64,000 bases of DNA from Pelodera strongyloides (GCA_036852015.1 JAANDG010000421.1:1-64000); one strand, 5' to 3'. Counted from the stretch's first letter, positions 11,501-23,580 are shown. A program made the numbers and translations. Notes: generated from the sequence alone by a model not told the origin.

Positions 11501-14500
11501 TAGGTTTACTTTGATGGGCCTGTCCCTTTAACTACAAATCGGTGAGCCAGGAGCGCGCCATACGTGCGCGACTTAATCTCCTAGCTGAAGACCGCGCACT
11601 GAGCAGTCCGGTCCAGGGCAAGGTGGTCCGTTCCTCCACCCACCATCCAACTTGTGTGCGGCACAAAAGCCAAAGGTTCGCCAGTGCTTACCGAAATTCC
11701 CCGCGGTAATAACTTTGTCCCATCTCCATAATCGAACGAGCAATCCACGTCAACCTCGGTGTCGCAATGGGGCATCATCACTACTTCATCCTCGGTTGGT
11801 CTGACACAACTTTATTTATTTATTAAAGCGGTATGACATGTGGTTTTCCAAGTACATTCCCAGGTTTTACATGTAAATTATGCTCCATTATGTGCCCGAA
11901 ATGACCAGGGGTGCATCCAAATTGGCATATAATACATGTGTAACTAGGAGCTGCATTTAAGAGAAAGTACTGTAAGCTTAACATACGTTGAAATTGAAAT
12001 GCACATTTTATAAATTTACAAAGTAATCATTACTAACTCATCAAGAAATAACTAGATGAGGATTTGGTTCCAAACAGGTCAATAGCTGGACAAAAGAATA
12101 ATTTTCATTGTTATAAAGATAAAGATAAGATAAAGTGAACCGGGTTATATTGTTATAAAGATAACAATTATAAAAACTTACTCTATTTGCGCCACAGAGC
12201 CCATTAAAACATTTAAATGTTTGCCCGCAGTGTCGGCCGAGTATAAAGGTTCGATCTAAAAAAATATAACTAAATTATGGCTAATCATCAATAATCAATC
12301 TTTCAATAATCAATTCTGACAACACTGAGCATAGGTAAATTACCATTTATAATGCCTCCCAAGCGGTAATAGTAAAAAATACCCCAACATTGTCAGATTT
12401 TATCAATTTGTATTGAATAGAGTGTCAATGCACAATACGATATTAACGTGGTTATCTTTCTTATTATATAAAAGAGTAACTGTACCGTGCGCTAGCACTC
12501 ACGTTACGGAAGTAGAATTAGAATAAATTGTTCCGCTTCGGATATAAAAGAGTGCCGCAGCTCAACTTATAATATTCCCATGAAAAAGAACGATGTATGT
12601 CTTCAGTCGTAAGATTTTCATCTACGTTATAGAAAGTTTCATAAGTATGGAAAGACGCCTCAGGCGGCGTAGCCGTCTAGTATATGTACAATGAATAATA
12701 AACTGGATAACTGACCTTTTCCGCCCAGAATATGTCCTTTTGTTGTAGTGGAGGGTTGTTATATGTCTCATCAACTATGGTCAGACCAACCTAAAAAAAA
12801 GTAAAGTGTAATTTGCCTAATAATAAAGGCGAGCTTGTACAAGTTAAACGAAAATAAAGCTCAGAGAGAATTCTGAAAATGGCGCATGGAGAAAACCTGC
12901 TGGGTGTAGGCTGCGCGAAAAAAAGGACCGCAGCGACAAGCATGCGCACAAGTTTTCATCACCGCACACCAAAAAAACCTTGGTGGCACACCGTAACAGT
13001 TTCACCCACAGTCGGAAAACCGGGAAAAACAGGGAACGTGTTGCTGAAAACGCGGAAGGAAATATGATAATTATAAAGTTAATTATCTGATAATTATAAA
13101 GTTAATTATCTGATAATTATAAAGTTAATTATCTGATAATTACAAGGTTAGATAGTAATTACTCACGGCCAGATTCCTATCAATCAAGAAATTGCATTCG
13201 AAATCGTCATCGTCTTCACCAAGGGGATTCATCAGATTCTCGGCGACCTAAACAAAATATTTTAGCTTTTATTTTGACGGCATGTGCGCCACTTGTGCGC
13301 CATATGCGGGCCGACTGGAAGGCGCGCACCCATCCTCTAGCGCCCCTCTAGGGATACACCGCCCTAGTAGCGGCCCACTTTTTTGCGCAGCCAGTGCGCA
13401 GCGATTACAAAAACTTTAGAGTTACGGTATCACACAAATTTAACACTCACTTTCATCCATCCAACATAGAAAATAAACTGCAACGCAGTCATTATGAAAG
13501 GCACTGTGGGGTAGAACTGAAAGCAAATATATAGACAGTTTCACAACATGAAACAAGGATATATAAAGCATATAAAATACAGTATACACATAAATATTTA
13601 AAAGTTAGGATGATCCCGTTACCAAGCTTGCGGCAAATGTTTCCACTGTATATTCTGCGTATTTCAACTTCCCTCAGGGGAAATGATCACTTCTATTATA
13701 CCCACTACTATCTGATTCTCTATAACCTCGTGAGTGTGTTTAGTGTTCACTGTAAATCCAATCGCTAACTAAGGACCTCCCCCATTGGAGACATACTCTT
13801 CTGGACAAAATAAATAATATAATTTTTCATAAGATTGATATTAAAACACACCTTATTCCCGTCTTTTGGCACTTCTCCATCTATCATCACGCTCTGTCGC
13901 GCAATCAAACATATGAAGAAGTAGGACCGGACAGCCAGGAAAACTACCTGAAAAAGTTTGGGTTTACTCGATAAAGTCGGGAGGTGCGCGGCGAGGGTCT
14001 AGCGCAAACACGGCGCGCGGTGAGAACCCGAGATGTTGGCGACTTTCTTGCACGGCGCACTACAGTACATCAGACTAACCAATAACTATGTAGGTTAATT
14101 AAAGCGAAATACCGGCCGGCTCTAGAAACGCACGTGGACACCTGCATTCTTATGCAGCTTATGCAAATGAACATAAATTAGAATAAAAAAATCGAGCTAA
14201 ATTCGAGTAAATTAGCACAAATACGAAAGAATTCAGTTGTCCACGATGCGTTTCAAAACCGGCCGTTATTTTGCTTTAAAGCGAAATGCCAGCTCCTTTG
14301 GAAAATTTGCATATGATAAGCAAATCCTATGTATCCTATGCTAATTTTGTACGATTGCCGTGGACGATCGTACAAAATTAGCATATGATACATAGGATTT
14401 GCTTATCATATGCAAATTTTCCAAAGGAGCAGGCATTTCGCTTTAACAATACTCTGGAAAGCTGCAAATTGCCCGACTCAGAAATAGACAAGACCTGTGG

Positions 14501-17355
14501 ATAGACAAGCGGGATCGGCACCCAGTCATAGTTCAACAACCGTTGTAGACCATTACGAAACTCGGTGATATGCTGAAAAATTGAAACAATAATTATAAAA
14601 CTAATTGTAAGTAGTCAATTACTTAACGTATTTCATTTTTATTTCTTATTTACTACCTAAAATATTCATTCCTATATATTCACTAATAATTGACTAATCT
14701 ATGCACCTATTGATTCATTGATGCTTGCGTTTACATGTTTGTTTTATTTTCATCCTCGGAGCACACCTTTTGGTGTATTTAATAAATAAACAAATAAATA
14801 AAATAACATTTTTACCTTCACCTGAGACCTGAGCCTTACGACATTACCTTAATGATCTCGTTAAGCATCAGATCCGCTGATAGTTTACCACTCTGCCTCG
14901 CTTCGAATAGCAGAGCATAGGCCCATTGAATCGGTAGGAAATACTTGTTGAACTTCATATTCAATTCGTCGTATTTCTGCTTTTCGCCTTCAGTCATTAT
15001 CCCTTTAAATATATAAGTTTATCCTTTTAAAGTGGTATGGTACGTGGCTTGTGAAGCACTTATTGGAGCATGTAATATATTTCGAAAACCGCCCATTGTC
15101 AAAATTGCACACACTTTCCATACAATACATGGGAATGCAGTTGTTCAAGAACACATGTTTCGCAAACCATGTGTCATATCGCTTTAAATACGCACAGTAT
15201 GTTATTAACACTATAGAATGGTACTCAAGTGCAAATTACAGTTTTCGATATAAACTGCAGGATATGAATTACAGTATATTCAATAAAACAATCACTTACC
15301 CGCAGCCACCAATGTCTCTAACGTCGGGAATCTCTTCCGCACTTGCATGCTAATATCGCGGAAGATCAATACCTAAATAATCAATCAATAATCAGTAAAA
15401 AAAGTGAGATACATTCCCTTTAGTAATAAACTATAGTACATTGATCGCTGTCGATAATGCAATAGCACACACAAAGTACTCGCTAATATACAATATACAA
15501 ACATACAGTTATCAAAATACAGTATAACTATACAGTATACAATATACAAAAATATACAGTATACAATATACAGTTATCAAAATACAGTATCACTATACAG
15601 TATACATTATGCAAATTACAGTATGCACTCACTTGCATTAGCACCACATATCGTATGACATTCCGCCGTAACATTCTACTCTTTTCATCACCACCACGAA
15701 GATAGGTCGACATAACCAACGCGGTGCTGAAAATAAAATTCAAAAAAAAAGTACAGTACACGTATCATTACTTTTAGTTTTTTCTATCGAAGCACTGGAC
15801 TGACTGGACGCCTCGCATTAGAAAGAAACACTACCTACGTGCACCGTTGCAAGTGGCTTCCATTTGGCACCAGTGTGGCACCTAAGCAGCTACCACGTCT
15901 TTCTAGAACTTCACTCATCGGCAAACTCAGAAAATTAATAGCCAGATTGGCGTCAATCTGGGGCCGCTCACCGGCTCACCTTTTCCGTACCAGGTAAGGG
16001 CAGCTCATGAGCACAGATTTCACAACGGAAAAAAATGCACTCGAATTTGGAGAAAAAAGGCAAATTTGTCGAAATGTATCCTTCCTTTCAACTGAATTTG
16101 CTTAGTGCGCAATTTCGCCCAGCTTCGGTTTCGCCCAGTTTCGAGTTTCCGAAAATCCAGTTTCGAGCTTCCGAAACTCCCTTAGAAACTCGATCAGAAA
16201 CTCACTTATCAATCCATCCGACGTTGTTGAAAATATCATTCCACCGTCCCACAATAATCGTTACATAGAAACCGAGCATAAACGTGAGCGGAATATAGTC
16301 GAGTTTTTGGTCGAATAAGGCAGTGATGTTGTCCCAGGCACTGTAAATATGTATACATAAAAAAATTGATAATCAAGGCGCACCCCCTCTACGGTGCGCG
16401 AAAGGTGCACTTCAACTTGCCGCACAATTGGCGCACATATGGCGCATAAAAAAGTGCGCCGCAAGTGCGCCAACTGGAATTGCACATCTTTTAGTACTCC
16501 CGCTACGAAATAGGACACGGAGACGCGCGCGTAGCTAGCCGTGCTTTTGTGAACGAGCGCGTAGCTATCCGCGACCCGCGCAGTTACCCGCGTAAGCGGA
16601 TAAGTGCGCGGTGAAGTAACAAATAATAAAACATGGTGGAGTGAGCTACCGCGCAGCGCAGTAACGCAAATCCGCGAAAGTTTCGGCAGCTGCGCAGTTA
16701 AAATGTTCAAGCGAGGAAAAAAATTAAAAACGCAAAATAGACTCACAGCCGATTTTCCTCCGTGAGAAAGTGCTCCGATCTGTAGATGAAACTGACGACT
16801 CCGAAGGCAAGAGCGTAGAAAAAAAGCTCCTTGAGCACCGACTTCCATATACTGCCACGCCATCGGAGCAGCAGTTTGAGGAAGCTAAACGAGATGAATA
16901 GATGATAGATAGCCTAGTGGCTAACGTAGGAGACCAGCAATCCAAAGACGCGGGTTCGATTCCCGCTAGCTCAAAACCCCCTAATGTTAGTTGTTTGTTA
17001 ATTAGTTAACCACCACAAGTGAAGGTGACCATTGACTATTTACAGTAAGATGAACGCAAAACGCATCGGGCCACCTCTTTAAAGCGATATAACAGCCGGT
17101 TTTGGAAACGTACGTTGGACAACTGCATTCCCATGTGTATATGTTGAATGGAAATGAATATAATTATACTAAAACATCGCGCAGTTATTTTCATACCCAA
17201 CAATACAGAGTCCAACACCCAACACATATTTCAGAAACCGGCTGTTATATAGCTCTAAAATGTAAAGCGGGCTGTTACCTGAAAAATAGTATAACTTGAA
17301 CTGACCCCATAATTCCACCCGTTTGCACTACATCCAAGTTGTAGGAGATCGTCAT
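8561..17355 (-). CDS. Bestrophin chloride channel, complete
   Basis: 17 exons, high to low coordinate: 17355-17306, 16884-16747, 16340-16206, 15726-15633, 15372-15300, 15002-14848, 14572-14495, 13947-13852, 13516-13451, 13247-13167, 12790-12716, 12255-12182, 11800-11692, 10797-10706, 9700-9625, 9350-9260, 8724-8561 (stop TAG). They sum to 1647 nt with every phase matching: 548 residues. Bestrophins are pentameric calcium-activated anion channels of the plasma membrane. Seen here: N-terminus [26 protein letters not shown], the pore-neck helix [17 protein letters not shown] (about 80-96), [20 protein letters not shown], and the calcium-clasp acidic cluster [11 protein letters not shown] (302-312). 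GSTFDI (466-471) matches the conserved C-terminal regulatory segment. The tail is charged and ends NEESEKK. Nematodes carry many bestrophin paralogues; I cannot say which this is. Introns hold MITEs, a minisatellite and tRNA-like sequence. Confidence 0.95.
9061..9232. repeat. 33-bp minisatellite, about five units
   Basis: Five near-identical 33-bp units beginning GGTACCCTAAGATGCTAACA, in the last bestrophin intron. Because 33 is divisible by three, both strands stay open (11-residue repeats). This is not evidence of coding, since splicing removes it. Confidence 0.9.
9391..9465 (+). repeat. tRNA-like / SINE-like sequence
   Basis: Has polymerase III type A-box (TAGCGTAGTGG, 9400-9410) and B-box (GGTTCGATTCC, 9443-9453) at tRNA spacing, but the acceptor and anticodon stems do not pair well. 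It resembles 16904-16972, so a tRNA-derived SINE fragment is likelier than a functional tRNA. Confidence 0.4.
9714..10160. mobile_element. TTAA inverted-repeat element (TTAA-AGGATCGCAGTCACT)
   Basis: 447 bp with long inverted arms (AGGATCGCAGTCACTACAAA / GTGACTGCGATCCT), TTAA both sides, in a bestrophin intron. Confidence 0.8.
10390..10561. mobile_element. Family A hairpin MITE, copy 2
   Basis: TTAA-AGCGAAATGCTAGCCCC ... GGGGCTAGCATTTTGCT-TTAA; near-perfect 80-bp arms. In a bestrophin intron. Confidence 0.9.
10836..11019. mobile_element. Family B MITE with repeated left terminus
   Basis: TTAA-AGCGAAATACCGGCCGG ... CCGGCCGGTATTTCGCG-TTAA. Just outside the left end lie two further AAAGCGAAAT words (10812-10835). 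Starts 38 bp upstream of bestrophin exon 10706-10797. Confidence 0.8.
11137..11531. mobile_element. TTAA inverted-repeat element (TTAA-AGGGACAGGCCC)
   Basis: 395 bp; long inverted arms from AGGGACAGGCCCATCAAA to TTTGATGGGCCTGTCCCT, TTAA both sides. Terminal AGGGA resembles the element at 118-466. Confidence 0.85.
11823..11950. mobile_element. Family C MITE, left part
   Basis: TTAA-AGCGGTATGACATGTGG and an internal GGCATATAATACATGTG word; no matching right end found. Confidence 0.45.
13065..13145. repeat. 23-bp tandem repeat
   Basis: About 3.5 units of TGATAATTATAAAGTTAATT plus ATC, in a bestrophin intron close to the donor of exon 13247-13167. Confidence 0.85.
13270..13400. repeat. GC-rich GCGC repeat island
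   Basis: A GC-rich island in AT-rich surroundings with repeated TGTGCGCCA/GCGCAC words. Similar islands occur at about 16378-16640, 26077-26155, 26960-27240, 28150-28242, 35440-35650 and 56078-56340. Confidence 0.45.
14099..14279. mobile_element. Family B MITE
   Basis: TTAA-AGCGAAATACCGGCCGG ... GGCCGTTATTTTGCT-TTAA; shares its right TTAA with the following family A copy. Confidence 0.85.
14276..14446. mobile_element. Family A hairpin MITE, copy 3
   Basis: TTAA-AGCGAAATGCCAGCTCC ... GGAGCAGGCATTTCGCT-TTAA; long hairpin, abuts a family B copy at 14276-14279. Ends 48 bp from exon 14495-14572. Confidence 0.9.
15027..15187. mobile_element. Family C MITE
   Basis: TTAA-AGTGGTATGGTACGTGG ... CATGTGTCATATCGCT-TTAA. 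Begins 24 bp upstream of the bestrophin exon acceptor at 15002. Confidence 0.8.
16378..16640. repeat. GC-rich GCGC repeat island
   Basis: Dense AGTGCGCC/GGCGCAC/CGCGCGTAG words in a bestrophin intron; same character as 13270-13400. The open frames over it are not supported. Confidence 0.4.
16904..16972 (+). repeat. tRNA-like / SINE-like sequence
   Basis: A-box TAGCCTAGTGG (16910-16920), B-box GGTTCGATTCC, and a perfect 5-bp T-stem with 7-nt loop (GCGGG-TTCGATT-CCCGC). The anticodon stem is poor. Lies 20 bp upstream of bestrophin exon 2, opposite strand. Confidence 0.45.
17079..17258. mobile_element. Family C/B-like MITE
   Basis: TTAA-AGCGATATAACAGCCGG ... CCGGCTGTTATATAGCT, intermediate between families B and C. 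Confidence 0.7.
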
Positions 17356-17394
17356 GATTGCTTCTTGTCACTTGAACCTCCACATATACATTTC
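17356..17394 (-). promoter_or_regulatory. 5' leader with acceptor and short upstream ORF
   Basis: Reading leftwards, tttttgcag is followed by a 39-nt leader and the bestrophin ATG. The leader contains an in-leader ATG reading MYMWRFK then stop. The acceptor without a visible upstream exon fits spliced-leader addition; the upstream ORF could lower translation. Both are inferences. Confidence 0.4.
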
Positions 17395-17410
17395 CTGCAA
17401 AAATATTATT

Positions 17411-17551
17411 TTAAAGCGGTAGCACGCGGATTATACTGCACATGCATTCCCAAGAATTCTACGCAAGATGTGCGCTTTCGACACACATGGGAACTTGCAG
17501 GGATGAATTTGTCCATCTTACGTCCCAAAACCACGTGTCATATAGCATTAA
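17411..17551. mobile_element. Family C MITE
   Basis: TTAA-AGCGGTAGCACGCGG ... CCACGTGTCATATAGCA-TTAA, just upstream of the bestrophin start. Confidence 0.65.
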
Positions 17552-17559
17552 AAAACGTA

Positions 17560-18857
17560 TAGTACTCGGAAAATTCAAAATAAAAAAAATAATGCAGCAG
17601 AGTAATACCAATAATTTACAACAAAAAGCACGCTGGACGAGGCACGCAGCGAGAAGTAGGCTCACCGTATATTTTTCACCGCGCATCATCAAATCAAAGT
17701 CATAGTCATAGTGATTCACGAAAAATAATCAGCATACTTTACACAAACAGGATAACTCAAATTATTATAACAAAAACAATGTATTTAAAAAAATTCAACA
17801 AAGTTTAATAAACAATTTAATTAGAGACTACATTTAACTCATATAATGATAAAGTGAAAAATATGTATACAAAGTTTAATATGTAAATTTTAATTAAATT
17901 TATTTTCATCCCTATTCTCGAAAATATTTAATTAGTTGAATATTCAGAATGTAAACATAAAAGGAGGATACCAGAGAATGTTAGAAAATTGTTGAAATAT
18001 ATTATTATTAATTAATAAGCTTAAAAAATAAATACTAAAGTAAAGAATATTAAACATGTGAACAAAACATTAATATTATTGACTCTAAAGTTTTCGAAAA
18101 AAAGAATCCATTCGCTGACAATTAAAACAGGAACTCGTCTACCACTCTGCTCAGAACCTCTGCGGAAGAAAAAGAAAACATAAAAGAGTTAGAGTTACAA
18201 ATATCCAACAAAAATAAGAGACAGGCAAGTTAAAAATAACACCAGCCAGAAATATCGTACCCGAATCATAAAAAAACTTTTTCGTGAGCCTGGCCCTCTA
18301 AAAATAGGTTCAAAGGCAAAGGTGTATAGAACGAAGAAATATATTTTAAAGCGGAGTGAGGAGTTGAATTGAGGGAAAAAAAATGAAAAAAAGAAGAATT
18401 GTAAGGTGAAGCCGCGGCCCGTGAGGCCACTTTGAATGGGAAAGTTTAGAGAGATGAGAGGGAGAGAGAGAAAGAGATGAGAGAGAGAGGGAGCGAGAGA
18501 GAGGGAGCGAGAGAGAGAGAGAGAGAGACGAGAGAGAGAGAGAAGAGGGGGTGTGAGAAAGGAAGAAAGGGAGAGACGACCCATGAAGTCTAAAATAGCT
18601 CAACCAACGAGCCAAAGACCGTCGTTTTTTCAAAAGTGCGAACCTAGGACCAAGGTTGAGCTTACGAAATACTCAGAAGCCCTTTGGGGCTTGGGCCCTA
18701 ATTATATTCAAAAAAGGACGATAAACAAGTTTTAATAGAGATTTCGAAATAGAATAATGTGTAATTAATAGAACACATAGGGAGAAATCTCCCCAAGTCA
18801 AATTTAAAAAAAGGTCTCAATTTTGGCATCCAGGACCAGTGAAGCTTCAGTGTTTTT
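17560..18857. other. Intergenic, no gene seen
   Basis: Very AT-rich to about 18350, then a long GA microsatellite (about 18441-18560) whose Ser/Leu- or Arg/Glu-rich frames are artefacts. A possible short terminal exon at 18122-18159 is listed under rejected items. Confidence 0.5.
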
Positions 18858-19037
18858 TTAAAGCGAAATACCGGCCGGTTTTTGAAACACATCGAGTAAA
18901 CGAGCATTCTTATGCAGCGTGCAAATGAGCATAAATTAGAATAAAAAATCGAGCTAAATTCGAGCAAATTTGCATAAATACGTGAGAATTCAGTTGCCCA
19001 CGATACGTTTCAAAAACCGGCCGGTATCTCGCTTTAA
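18858..19037. mobile_element. Family B MITE
   Basis: TTAA-AGCGAAATACCGGCCGG ... CCGGCCGGTATCTCGCT-TTAA; well preserved. Confidence 0.85.
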
Positions 19038-19389
19038 AAACGAAATGGTAGTGTTTACGAAAGTAAAAGCTCAAAAGGATTCAATTTTGCGCGCCAAAAA
19101 CCCGAGTCTGGGGCAGTTCGCCAAAAATATGTTACGCAATAGGGCTATTCCAGGTATTCTAAACTCATCTGTTGAGCGAAATATGACACAAACATGACAA
19201 TTAAATTGGGGTAATGTCTGTTAAATTAACTGTACTATGGATAGACGTAACTATTTACTGGGGTCATTACCGTACTATGGCCAAATGTAGCTTTTTTAGA
19301 TAATTAGTATGCAATTATCAGAGATATGAAAGTCGAAACTTCTGGGACTTTGACAAAGGGATTAAATTAACCGTATTTATATAACAACT

Positions 19390-19570
19390 TTAAAGAAATC
19401 AGAGCTAACTACCGGCCGGTTCTTGAAACACATCGAGTATACCAACGTTCTTATGTAGCTTATGCAAATGAACATAAATTAGAATAAAAACTAGACCCCA
19501 CTTTGCATAAATGCGTAGGAATGCAAGTATTTGAGATGCGTTTCAAAAACCGGCCGGTATTTCGCTTTAA
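19390..19570. mobile_element. Family B MITE
   Basis: Left end degraded (TTAAAGAAATCAGAGCTAAC then TACCGGCCGG), right end intact (CCGGCCGGTATTTCGCT-TTAA). Followed directly by a long A-run. Confidence 0.75.
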
Positions 19571-19575
19571 GCTCG

Positions 19576-19589
19576 AAAAAAAAAAAAAA

Positions 19590-19663
<74 letters not shown>
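19576..19663. repeat. Poly(A) run, about 88 bp
   Basis: Almost pure adenine broken by one C; poly-Lys or poly-Phe reading frames over it are meaningless. The exact length may be a sequencing artefact. Confidence 0.9.
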
Positions 19664-19665
<2 letters not shown>

Positions 19666-21146
19666 AACATAGAAAAAAATCAAATAACCTTACTAATGGA
19701 AACAATAGAAAACTACATCGAATTTGATGGAAGCACTGCTTACACAGCCTGATAAGATAAGATAACGAAAGATATGATAAATAACGAGAAACGGAATAAG
19801 TTTCAAAAAAAGGAAGAACAAAAATAAATAAAATAAAAAATAAAATAAAATAAAGCATATATAAAAAAAATACCAAGCTCGAAGAAGAATATTCAATATT
19901 CCCAGAAAAGGGCAGATGGTGAAAACGGAACGCATTTTATGTACAAATTATTCACAGCTAGCTGTTGTCATTATAGGGCCTCTATTCTTGAAAATATACT
20001 AATTTATTCTTATTACTTAAAAAGCAATTAATTTAATCTTAAAAATAATTATAAAAAAACTAGGACGAAAACATAAAGGATATAATATAAAAAATGGAAA
20101 CGGAAATTCAAAAAAATGTGAAATTTTTCGTAGTTTGTGTTTGGACCCAGCTGTTCGGTTTTGGCAAGCTGCCAAAATCAGGGGGTCCCCAAATTAAGAC
20201 AATTACGCACATACACACTGTGGGAGAGCAATTAGCGCGCAAGTGTGTTAATTGTCTGATAATTACGTGCGAATGTACCGTAAATCTTTACAGTATATTT
20301 ATTTATTTCTTGCAGAATTTGCAAACTGAATTATGATTGGGTCCCAACGCAATACGTATGTCCAACATTTTTTAAAGATAAACAATACGTCCATAAGAAA
20401 AAGATACCAAGTCAAGTGGTTGTCGCCAACAAAAACCGTTTGTTTTGGTGACCGTTCACTGACCATTTGGTGACCAGTTGAGAACGGTTTTCGACAAAAC
20501 TTGTTCACGACAAGATCGCCAATTAATGGTTTGTACCACGAGAAAGCGTGAACCGTCGCCAAATGGGTTTCTCTGTTTTCTATGTTCGCCTGGTTAAATT
20601 GGGTCCCGTGGTTGGGTCCCACGGAAAATAAGTACATAAAGTGATTTTGATATGATACTGATAGACGAAAAATAGGACGGAAGATAACAGAATTTTTCCC
20701 TTATTGTTAGCTTTCAGTTTTCATGAAGACACGAAAAATTATCGGCAATAATATTTTTAGAATGTAAAAACCAAAAAAAAAAACTTAAAAACTTTGCCAT
20801 CAAAGAAAACGCGATGCTTTTTCTCTTATTAGGCAGACTGTTTTCAGAAAGCATGTTTGACAAAGCATAACGAAAGCGGTTTGACCGAAAAAAATTGACA
20901 ACGATGTTTTCTCTTAGTAAGTCATCGGATAAAAGCATGGGCGATAAATCTTCCGCGTGAAGTTTCGAAGAGATCAATATACAAATCAAAGGGTTTTTGA
21001 GATTAACTCATAATCGGGCCCAGCACAAAAATGCTTTTGTGAATTTTCTGTAATTTCAGTACGGAATGAAAAATCATCGGCAACAAATCTTCTCCTAGGA
21101 CCAGAAGATCAATATTCAATTCAAAAGGGTCTGTTATGGCAGTTCT

Positions 21147-21270
21147 GAGGCCATATTCATCACTCCGATTCCCTCGGGGAAATATTCCCTGGGGACAGAA
21201 AATAACATTCTAATATAAGACACGTAGACGGGGAATTCCCCATCGGGAATTGAGTGGTGAATATGGCCTC
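21147..21270. mobile_element. Family D inverted-repeat element
   Basis: Ends GAGGCCATATTCATCACTC and GAGTGGTGAATATGGCCTC, about 124 bp, not TTAA-flanked. The core has CCCTCGGGGAAATATTCCC. Confidence 0.75.
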
Positions 21271-21942
21271 TGATGCAGGACAGCCAAAAAGCGTAAGAAA
21301 AGCTATGGAACTTTTCTCTCATTAGTCAGTCTGTTTTCATCAACACTAAAAAAAGGAGAGGCAATAAATCTTCTCCTATGAGATCAATATTCCAATTCAA
21401 AAGGGTCTGTTATGGTTGGCTGGCGCGGTTTATGGAAAAGCCAATTGCGGGCACTTTTATGGGACGAGCACACGCGGGGAGACACATTTGAGACTACGCT
21501 CCCTCTCTAGATGGGACCAATGTTTACATTAGAGAGAGACAGAGAGAGAGAAAGAGAGAGAGACAGAGAGAGAGAGACAGAGATAGAGAGACAGAGAGAG
21601 GGGAGAGGCGGTAGACTTGATACAAAGAAAGGATCTAGGAGCTACATGGGAGAATACGAGAACACCCGCGGTCTCTGATCAGTTCAACTTTGTAGAAAGT
21701 CCGAACTAAATGGTGTGAGGTATAGCTTGAGCTTTGAGCTATAGTTCTTGAAACTCTGTCGTTTTGTCACGGCTTCTGGTTTGTTTTTTTCAAGCGCATA
21801 ATCAAATAAAAGATTAATGATTAATACATTAGCTGGTTCGGTATTTAGTAGCCGAAGCTATTAGGTATAGCCGTCAGGGACGCGTGGACTTTTCACTAGA
21901 CTTTTTAATTTGAATACTAGTCTTCGTGCATTTTTGTACATA

Positions 21943-22101
21943 ATGGGGTTTCCAAGTATGCTGAAAATTTACCGTATCTTGGAACTTGGAACTACACGAA
22001 AACATTTTTTTAATTTTTCATATTATATATGCAATTTTCGTGCAGTAATACGGTAGTAATGACAGAATCACACCGATTTTTGGGATACTTGCAAACCCCA
22101 T
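21943..22101. mobile_element. Family F inverted-repeat element
   Basis: Ends ATGGGGTTTCCAAGTATGC and ATACTTGCAAACCCCAT; internal TTTACCGTATCTTGGAACT and TAATACGGTAGTAATGACA. Four copies in the window. Confidence 0.75.
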
Positions 22102-22560
22102 TAGAATTAGGATTAATTAGACGACGAGCTCCAGATGACAAATGAGCTCATCAGCTTACACTTAGAGCCAGAGCCAGAGCACGTAGAGATAACTTAGTAG
22201 ACTTACGTTACAACAGCTTAGTATAATAATTTAATAATAATTTATTACGCACACATACAATTCATGAGTAGAGTTACAACATACGTACGTGAATCCACTC
22301 TTGCTAATTGCTGAGCGCTGAAAATGCGCCGAAATAGAGTAAAACAAAATCGTTTGAAAAGAAGCGGCGCCAGTATTTGTAACTCGAAAGCAGAAATGTT
22401 TGTTTGAATACCCACCCAGGCAAACAGTTCCTGTATTGTTGCGCCTCTCGGCGTAAGCTGTGAAAGTTGTTCTAGAAAACATCAATGACAAAAAATGTCC
22501 CGCCGCACTCAGACAGCAAGGGAGGGGCGCGCGGCAAGAAAATCGCGAGAGCCTGGCGGC

Positions 22561-22765
22561 ATCATGGCGGGTTTCTGACGAAGCATAAAAGAAAAGTGCG
22601 CGTCATGGCGGGTTTCTGACGAAGCATAAAAGAAAAGTGCGCGTCATGGCGGGTTTCTGACGAAGCATAAAAGAAAAGTGCGCGTCATGGCGGGTTTCTG
22701 ACGAAGCATAAAAGAAAAGTGCGCGTCATGGCGGGTTTCTGACGAAGCATAAAAGAAAAGTGCGC
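22561..22765. repeat. 41-bp minisatellite, five units
   Basis: Five exact or near-exact tandem 41-bp units (GTCATGGCGGGTTTCTGACG...) with no spacers between them, so not a CRISPR array. Confidence 0.95.
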
Positions 22766-23414
22766 GGCGACTTTGCTATTTTGTAGCCAGACACTTGTGG
22801 ATTATTTTTGTGTGGGAAGGATGTCAATCTGGCGAAGATTTGGCGATCAATTGTTCTCAAAGGTCGATTTCTTTTCAGCAAGTCATTATAGTAGACAGCC
22901 AGAGATAGGGAGGGAGAGAATAACGTAAGTAACTTAAGTATAAGTAACTCCTACGTTACAACTATAAAGCGTGTGCCTGATTTTAAGCTCTGCGAAATTA
23001 AGAATGTTCTGGAAATAGTAGACAGAGACAGAGAGAGGGGGCGAGAGAGAGGGCGAGAGAGAGAGGGGGAGAGAGAGGGAAAGAGTGAGAGAGAGAGACA
23101 AAAATCTTCTAGGCAAAAACGTCTACTTGTTCTACTTTTACATCTGGATGGATGACATAATAGAATAGATGATTCTCGCTGACGTCGATGTATATTCTTA
23201 ACAGTTACGTTGTTCTCTAATCTTGTTTACGAAACATTTATTTATTTGGTTTTGACGTTTTTAAGTCTAAATCCATGTTCATCTTCTATTATAGATGACC
23301 ATAAATAAATAATTATTACGTCCGCACGCGATTATGGATGTTACTATGGAAACCGTGGCCGTGCAATCTTCTTTGGAAAATTCAGGGAAATGAAGCTCGG
23401 TTTTTGAGCGGCGA

Positions 23415-23580
23415 TTTGAAGCGGTATTGCACCTAGTTTGGGAAATTTGCATATGATACGCATATCCTATTTATTCAATGTAACTTGGTGCCGGAAGCTT
23501 CGGACGGGCACCAAATTTGCATAGGATACATAGGGTGTGTATATCATATGCACGTTTCAAGTAGGTACAATACTGTTTAA
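23415..23580. mobile_element. Diverged hairpin MITE
   Basis: Inverted arms AGCGGTATTGCACCTAGTTT / AAGTAGGTACAATACTG with a TTTGCATATGATACGCATA core as in family A, but family C-like ends: an intermediate. Confidence 0.6.

Noticed and set aside
16261..16863. 200-codon minus-strand frame upstream of bestrophin exon 3
   Set aside because: It overlaps bestrophin exons 2 and 3 in the wrong frame and reads through a GC-rich repeat island.
18122..18159. Possible last exon on the minus strand (acceptor ttccgcag, VLSRVVDEFLF then stop)
   Set aside because: No upstream exon with a matching donor phase was found to the right; a single 36-bp block is not enough.
19460..19876. Poly-Phe and poly-Lys open frames
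   Set aside because: Translation of an about 88-bp adenine run.
22561..22765. CRISPR-like repeats
   Set aside because: Units are contiguous with no unique spacers, and the genome is eukaryotic; a minisatellite.
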